Below are positions 61,543 through 64,000 of a stretch of 64,000 bases of DNA, piece after piece (the stretch's first letter is position 1; each line of letters begins with the position of its first letter). The notes beneath the pieces were generated by a model. It was not told the origin of the DNA and did not search any database. It saw only the letters and a list, made by a program, of their open reading frames with translations. The stretch is from Pelodictyon phaeoclathratiforme BU-1 (lineage in GTDB: Bacteria; Bacteroidota; Chlorobiia; Chlorobiales; Chlorobiaceae), in the NCBI RefSeq assembly GCF_000020645.1, contig NC_011060.1, positions 370,501 through 434,500 on the forward strand, written 5' to 3'. A program made the translations under genes and the position numbers.

Positions 61543-63513
61543 TCAGGAGAGGCCCGGGGGGCGCGACAATGCTCCTGTGGGGCAGCTTTCAGCCATGACG
61601 GCAATGTCGATAGCTCCATCAAACTCCTCAAGCATCCGCACACAGATGCCACAGTCAACGCACTTTTCGCGTTCCATGCCCATATCGGCATTTTCTGCCC
61701 GGTAAAACCCCTGATGATCATGCTTTTGTGCAGCTTCAACGGGCAGGTAACGGGAGGCGAGTACCCGCAACCGACAATCGTTGACGGCATTGCAGCGGCA
61801 TTGCAGGCAGCGCAGCGCCTCCTCACGGGCCTGGGTTTCCGTGTATCCTGTAACCACTTCGCAGAAGCTGTTGGTGCGATCGGTCGGCAGCAGTTCAGCC
61901 AGAGCCACCCTTTCTGCCGGTTCAGCCTTGTCGTAGAATGCCCCTGGAGCCTCATCACGCGCTCCATAGGAGGAGTTAAAAGAGGCTTTCGGAACCGTAA
62001 CGGCTTCATCCCCCAAAAAAAGGTTGATGGCATAAGCAGCCCGTTTTCCCTGCTCAACGGCCTGGATGGCCGTATCAGCCCCGGTTACACAATCTCCACC
62101 TGCAAACAGCCAGGGTCTTGCCGATTGCAGGGTCTCGGGGTGAACCAGCACTTCACCGTGCTCCGTGCTGCCGATACCGGCATGATCTGCTACAGAGCGG
62201 TCAATCTGCTGCCCGATAGCCGAGATGACCGTGTCGGCCATGATGGTGAATTCCGATCCCTCAACAGGTACCGGTCTCCTTCGCCCCGATTGGTCAGGCG
62301 CGCCTGGCTTCATCATGATAGCCGTTATTTCAAGAGCATCATTCAGCCTCCTGATTGCAGTCGGGGCAGCCCATTCAACAAGCGAGATCCCTTCAGACAG
62401 AGCCTCATCGATTTCAGATGCGTTGGCAGGCATCTCTTTTCTTGAACGGCGGTAGAGGATGGTAACCGTAGAAGCTCCAAGACGCATTGCGCTTCTTGCC
62501 GCATCAATGGCGGTGTTGCCTCCACCGGTAACGACGACCCGCCCCTCCAAATGAGGCTGATCATCTAAAGCAACCCTTCGCAGAAAGGCGATGCCGCTCG
62601 TCACGCCAGGCTCATCTTCACCGGCAATATGCATTTTCGAAGCCTTTTGGGCGCCAATCGCAAGAAAAACAGCATCAAATTGAGCCTGAAGCGTTTCAAG
62701 GGTGACCTCTTGACCGAAAGTGGTATTGAAACGGAACTCCAGACCCATCTCGAGCAGGGGAGCAATGTCACTGTCGATAACGGTTTCAGGAAGCCGGAAG
62801 CGGGGAATGCCGTAGCGCAGCATTCCGCCAGCCTCCTCACTCGACTCGAGAATGGTCACCCCATGTCCCTTGCTGAGCAAAAACCAGGCAGCGGAAAGGC
62901 CGGCAGCTCCGGCGCCGACAATGGCCACTTTTTTCCCTGTTTTCGGAGCAATTTCAGGGATGAACCGCTCGGGTTGCGCCGAATCCCTGTCGGCAGCATA
63001 GCGTTTCAGGGCACAGATCGAGACCGGCTGGTCTACACCGTGCCGGCGGCACTCATCCTCGCAGGGAGCCGGGCAGATACGACCGAGAATTCCGGGGAGA
63101 GGAATGCTCTGCTTGATAATCCGTATGGCCTCACGCTCATCATGGCGGGCAATGGCCGCGACAAAATCCGGGATATTGCAACCTGCAGGGCAGGAGAGCT
63201 CACAAGGCCCCATGCAATCACCTCCATGCTCTTCAATGATCCGTTCAAGGCTCTGACGCCTCATGGCGCTGATCTCCGCGTTGTCCGTTTCAATAACCAT
63301 CCCCTCGGAAGCCAGTGTATCACATGCCGGAACAAAGCGATTTTTGCCCTTGATCTCAACAATACACATCCAGCACGACCCCGTCTCGTGCAGGGAGTTG
63401 AGAAAGCAGAGCGTTGGAATCGTGATACCAGCCTCCGCAGCCGCTTCAAGAATCGAAGTTCCCTGTGCTGTTGTAACTGCCTGCTGATCGATGATAAGAG
63501 AGAGCTGCTTCAT
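61543..63513 (-). CDS. Fe-S/FAD oxidoreductase, GltD-like with ferredoxin domains
   Basis: 656 aa. Residues 1-75 form a 2Fe-2S domain with Cys 36, 47, 50 and 64 (TLCFLNSLHETGSCWMC holds three). A Cys-rich link follows (GGDCMGPCELSCPAGCNIPD), then the GltD-type iron-sulfur part (GRICPAPCEDECRRHGVDQP), FAD loop VAIVGAGAAGLSAAWFLLSK, NAD(P) loop VVVTGGGNTAIDAARSAMRL and GGDCVTGADTAIQAVEQGKR. The C-terminus adds CLQCRCNAVNDC and a ferredoxin-like EKCVDCGICVRMLEEFDG with CPTGAL. It should pass electrons between NAD(P)H and ferredoxin or a partner enzyme. No hydrogenase, formate dehydrogenase or glutamate synthase large subunit is beside it. Confidence 0.82.
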   Translation of the reverse strand: MKQLSLIIDQQAVTTAQGTSILEAAAEAGITIPTLCFLNSLHETGSCWMCIVEIKGKNRFVPACDTLASEGMVIETDNAEISAMRRQSLERIIEEHGGDCMGPCELSCPAGCNIPDFVAAIARHDEREAIRIIKQSIPLPGILGRICPAPCEDECRRHGVDQPVSICALKRYAADRDSAQPERFIPEIAPKTGKKVAIVGAGAAGLSAAWFLLSKGHGVTILESSEEAGGMLRYGIPRFRLPETVIDSDIAPLLEMGLEFRFNTTFGQEVTLETLQAQFDAVFLAIGAQKASKMHIAGEDEPGVTSGIAFLRRVALDDQPHLEGRVVVTGGGNTAIDAARSAMRLGASTVTILYRRSRKEMPANASEIDEALSEGISLVEWAAPTAIRRLNDALEITAIMMKPGAPDQSGRRRPVPVEGSEFTIMADTVISAIGQQIDRSVADHAGIGSTEHGEVLVHPETLQSARPWLFAGGDCVTGADTAIQAVEQGKRAAYAINLFLGDEAVTVPKASFNSSYGARDEAPGAFYDKAEPAERVALAELLPTDRTNSFCEVVTGYTETQAREEALRCLQCRCNAVNDCRLRVLASRYLPVEAAQKHDHQGFYRAENADMGMEREKCVDCGICVRMLEEFDGAIDIAVMAESCPTGALSRPPGLS

Positions 63514-63558
63514 GGGTATAAACAAAAAACGTTCCGGATTGTTGTGCGTTGATGGCCC

Positions 63559-64000
63559 TTACTGTGCAAAGTTCTTTTCAAGATGGAGAGCGACTTTTTC
63601 AAGATGCCACATAGGCGTTGAGGTGGCGCCGCATACGCCCACCGTCGCCACAGCCCTGCCGTCACTGTTGCGTAACCATCTCTCCTCAATCTCCTCAATC
63701 TCTTCGATAAAATAGCTCCGGGGATTTGCCTCCTTGCAGATATGGTAGAGTACCTGCCCGTTAGAACTTTTTTTCCCGGCCACAAAAATGACAACATCAT
63801 TGGCAAGGGAAAAGTCATGCAACTTCTGGTTTCGACTCGATACCTGGCGGCAGATGGTATCTTTGAAGAGCAGCGAAGGCATGGAGAGCACTCCGGTCAT
63901 CGCGGCAGTGATATCGATATCGCGAATGGCCATCCATGCGCTCTTTTCACTGGAGAGGTATTGAGCGAAACGTGCCTCAAGAAGCGCTTTCAGCTCGTAA
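63559..64000 (-). CDS. ispH: 4-hydroxy-3-methylbut-2-enyl diphosphate reductase, partial (C-terminal part)
   Basis: The last enzyme of the MEP isoprenoid pathway, making IPP and DMAPP with a 4Fe-4S cluster. The window ends inside the gene; about 146 C-terminal residues are visible. DTICRQVSSRNQKLHDFSLA, VVIFVAGKKSSNGQVLYHIC and VGVCGATSTPMWHLEKVALH hold two of the cluster cysteines and the substrate-binding Ser/Asn region. The frame is open to base 64000 on the minus strand. The gene is 45 bp upstream of the oxidoreductase on the same strand; that enzyme could supply electrons to it, which is only a guess from position. Confidence 0.93.
   Translation of the reverse strand, partial: YELKALLEARFAQYLSSEKSAWMAIRDIDITAAMTGVLSMPSLLFKDTICRQVSSRNQKLHDFSLANDVVIFVAGKKSSNGQVLYHICKEANPRSYFIEEIEEIEERWLRNSDGRAVATVGVCGATSTPMWHLEKVALHLEKNFAQ

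Noticed and set aside
61377..62057. N-terminal 227 codons of the open frame that continues the TPR gene upstream
   Set aside because: This part overlaps the oxidoreductase gene in a different frame on the same strand and its translation has no domain-like pattern. The hydrophobic anchor begins after ATG 61376.
61405..62445. 346-codon plus-strand frame opposite the oxidoreductase
   Set aside because: Antisense to well-conserved codons, no recognisable domain; a by-product of GC-rich codon use.
62629..63552. 307-codon plus-strand frame opposite the oxidoreductase
   Set aside because: Same reason: antisense to the FAD and ferredoxin domains and without motifs.

Overview
The window looks like chromosomal DNA of a green sulfur bacterium (Chlorobiaceae; Chlorobium or Pelodictyon type). 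This rests on a Gram-negative envelope gene set (BamA, Skp/OmpH, LptC, LpxB, KdsD), Bacteroidetes/Chlorobi-group markers (a DUF4834-like small membrane protein, an Rpb6-type omega subunit, a tiny AURKAIP1/COX24-family basic protein), and IF-2 and NusA N-termini that resemble those remembered from Chlorobium. The genus is an inference; no 16S rRNA gene or pigment gene is present to settle it.

Layout. 1-6.1 kb is a surface-polysaccharide block: a glycosyltransferase, a decayed beta-propeller gene, a GT9 heptosyltransferase-like gene and three GT4 paralogues. 6.3-10.7 kb holds a CPBP protease, cdsA, an orphan PTS IIA gene, hisS, a glutaredoxin-like gene and a DUF4834-like gene. 10.6-20.7 kb is the translation/transcription block rimP-nusA-infB-rbfA-truB-ribF-rpsO, followed by yicC-gmk-rpoZ and a VOC protein. 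It opens with a promoter followed closely by a terminator-like palindrome. ribF carries a frameshift near its end. 20.8-23.1 kb is the minus-strand group ompH-lptC-panD and a GlmU-like uridylyltransferase. 23.4-27.4 kb has an FkbM methyltransferase, dprA, a polyprenyl synthase and fni (type 2 IPP isomerase).

27.4-32.6 kb is an accessory island. Its core is an ISL3-family insertion sequence (27887-31062) bounded by imperfect terminal inverted repeats and a perfect 8-bp target duplication, GTATAAAA. A group II intron (about 28081-29915) interrupts the transposase just before its catalytic Glu region, and precise splicing restores a 406-codon frame. Beside it are remnants of an Mrr-like winged helix and of a higBA toxin-antitoxin locus, then an apparently intact vapBC-type pair.

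32.6-41.4 kb: a LolE/MacB-type permease, an MsbA-type exporter, glmM, rpsT, ruvA, folC and rho. 41.5-42 kb: a 35-aa basic-protein gene, tRNA-Lys(UUU), tRNA-Leu(GAG) and a strong terminator. 42-44.4 kb: etfBA and a bifunctional-nuclease-family gene. 44.5-48 kb: bamA and uppS. 48-53.7 kb: gatA, sucD, a 28-bp inverted repeat in a repeat-rich convergent spacer, kdsD, a small membrane protein and a Wzx-like flippase. 53.7-57.9 kb: a CpxP/CnrR-like periplasmic protein, a candidate anti-sigma factor, an ECF sigma factor, a second phosphohexomutase and lpxB. 58-64 kb: two small hypothetical genes, a 19-repeat TPR protein, a large Fe-S/FAD oxidoreductase and the C-terminal half of ispH.

Taken together the core genes serve envelope building (isoprenoid and lipid carrier, lipid A, outer-membrane assembly, sugar activation and transfer) and gene expression. 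Five promoters read by eye share the form TTGnnn - exactly 16 nt - TATAAT/TATATT. All calls come from reading the sequence; no database search was run.
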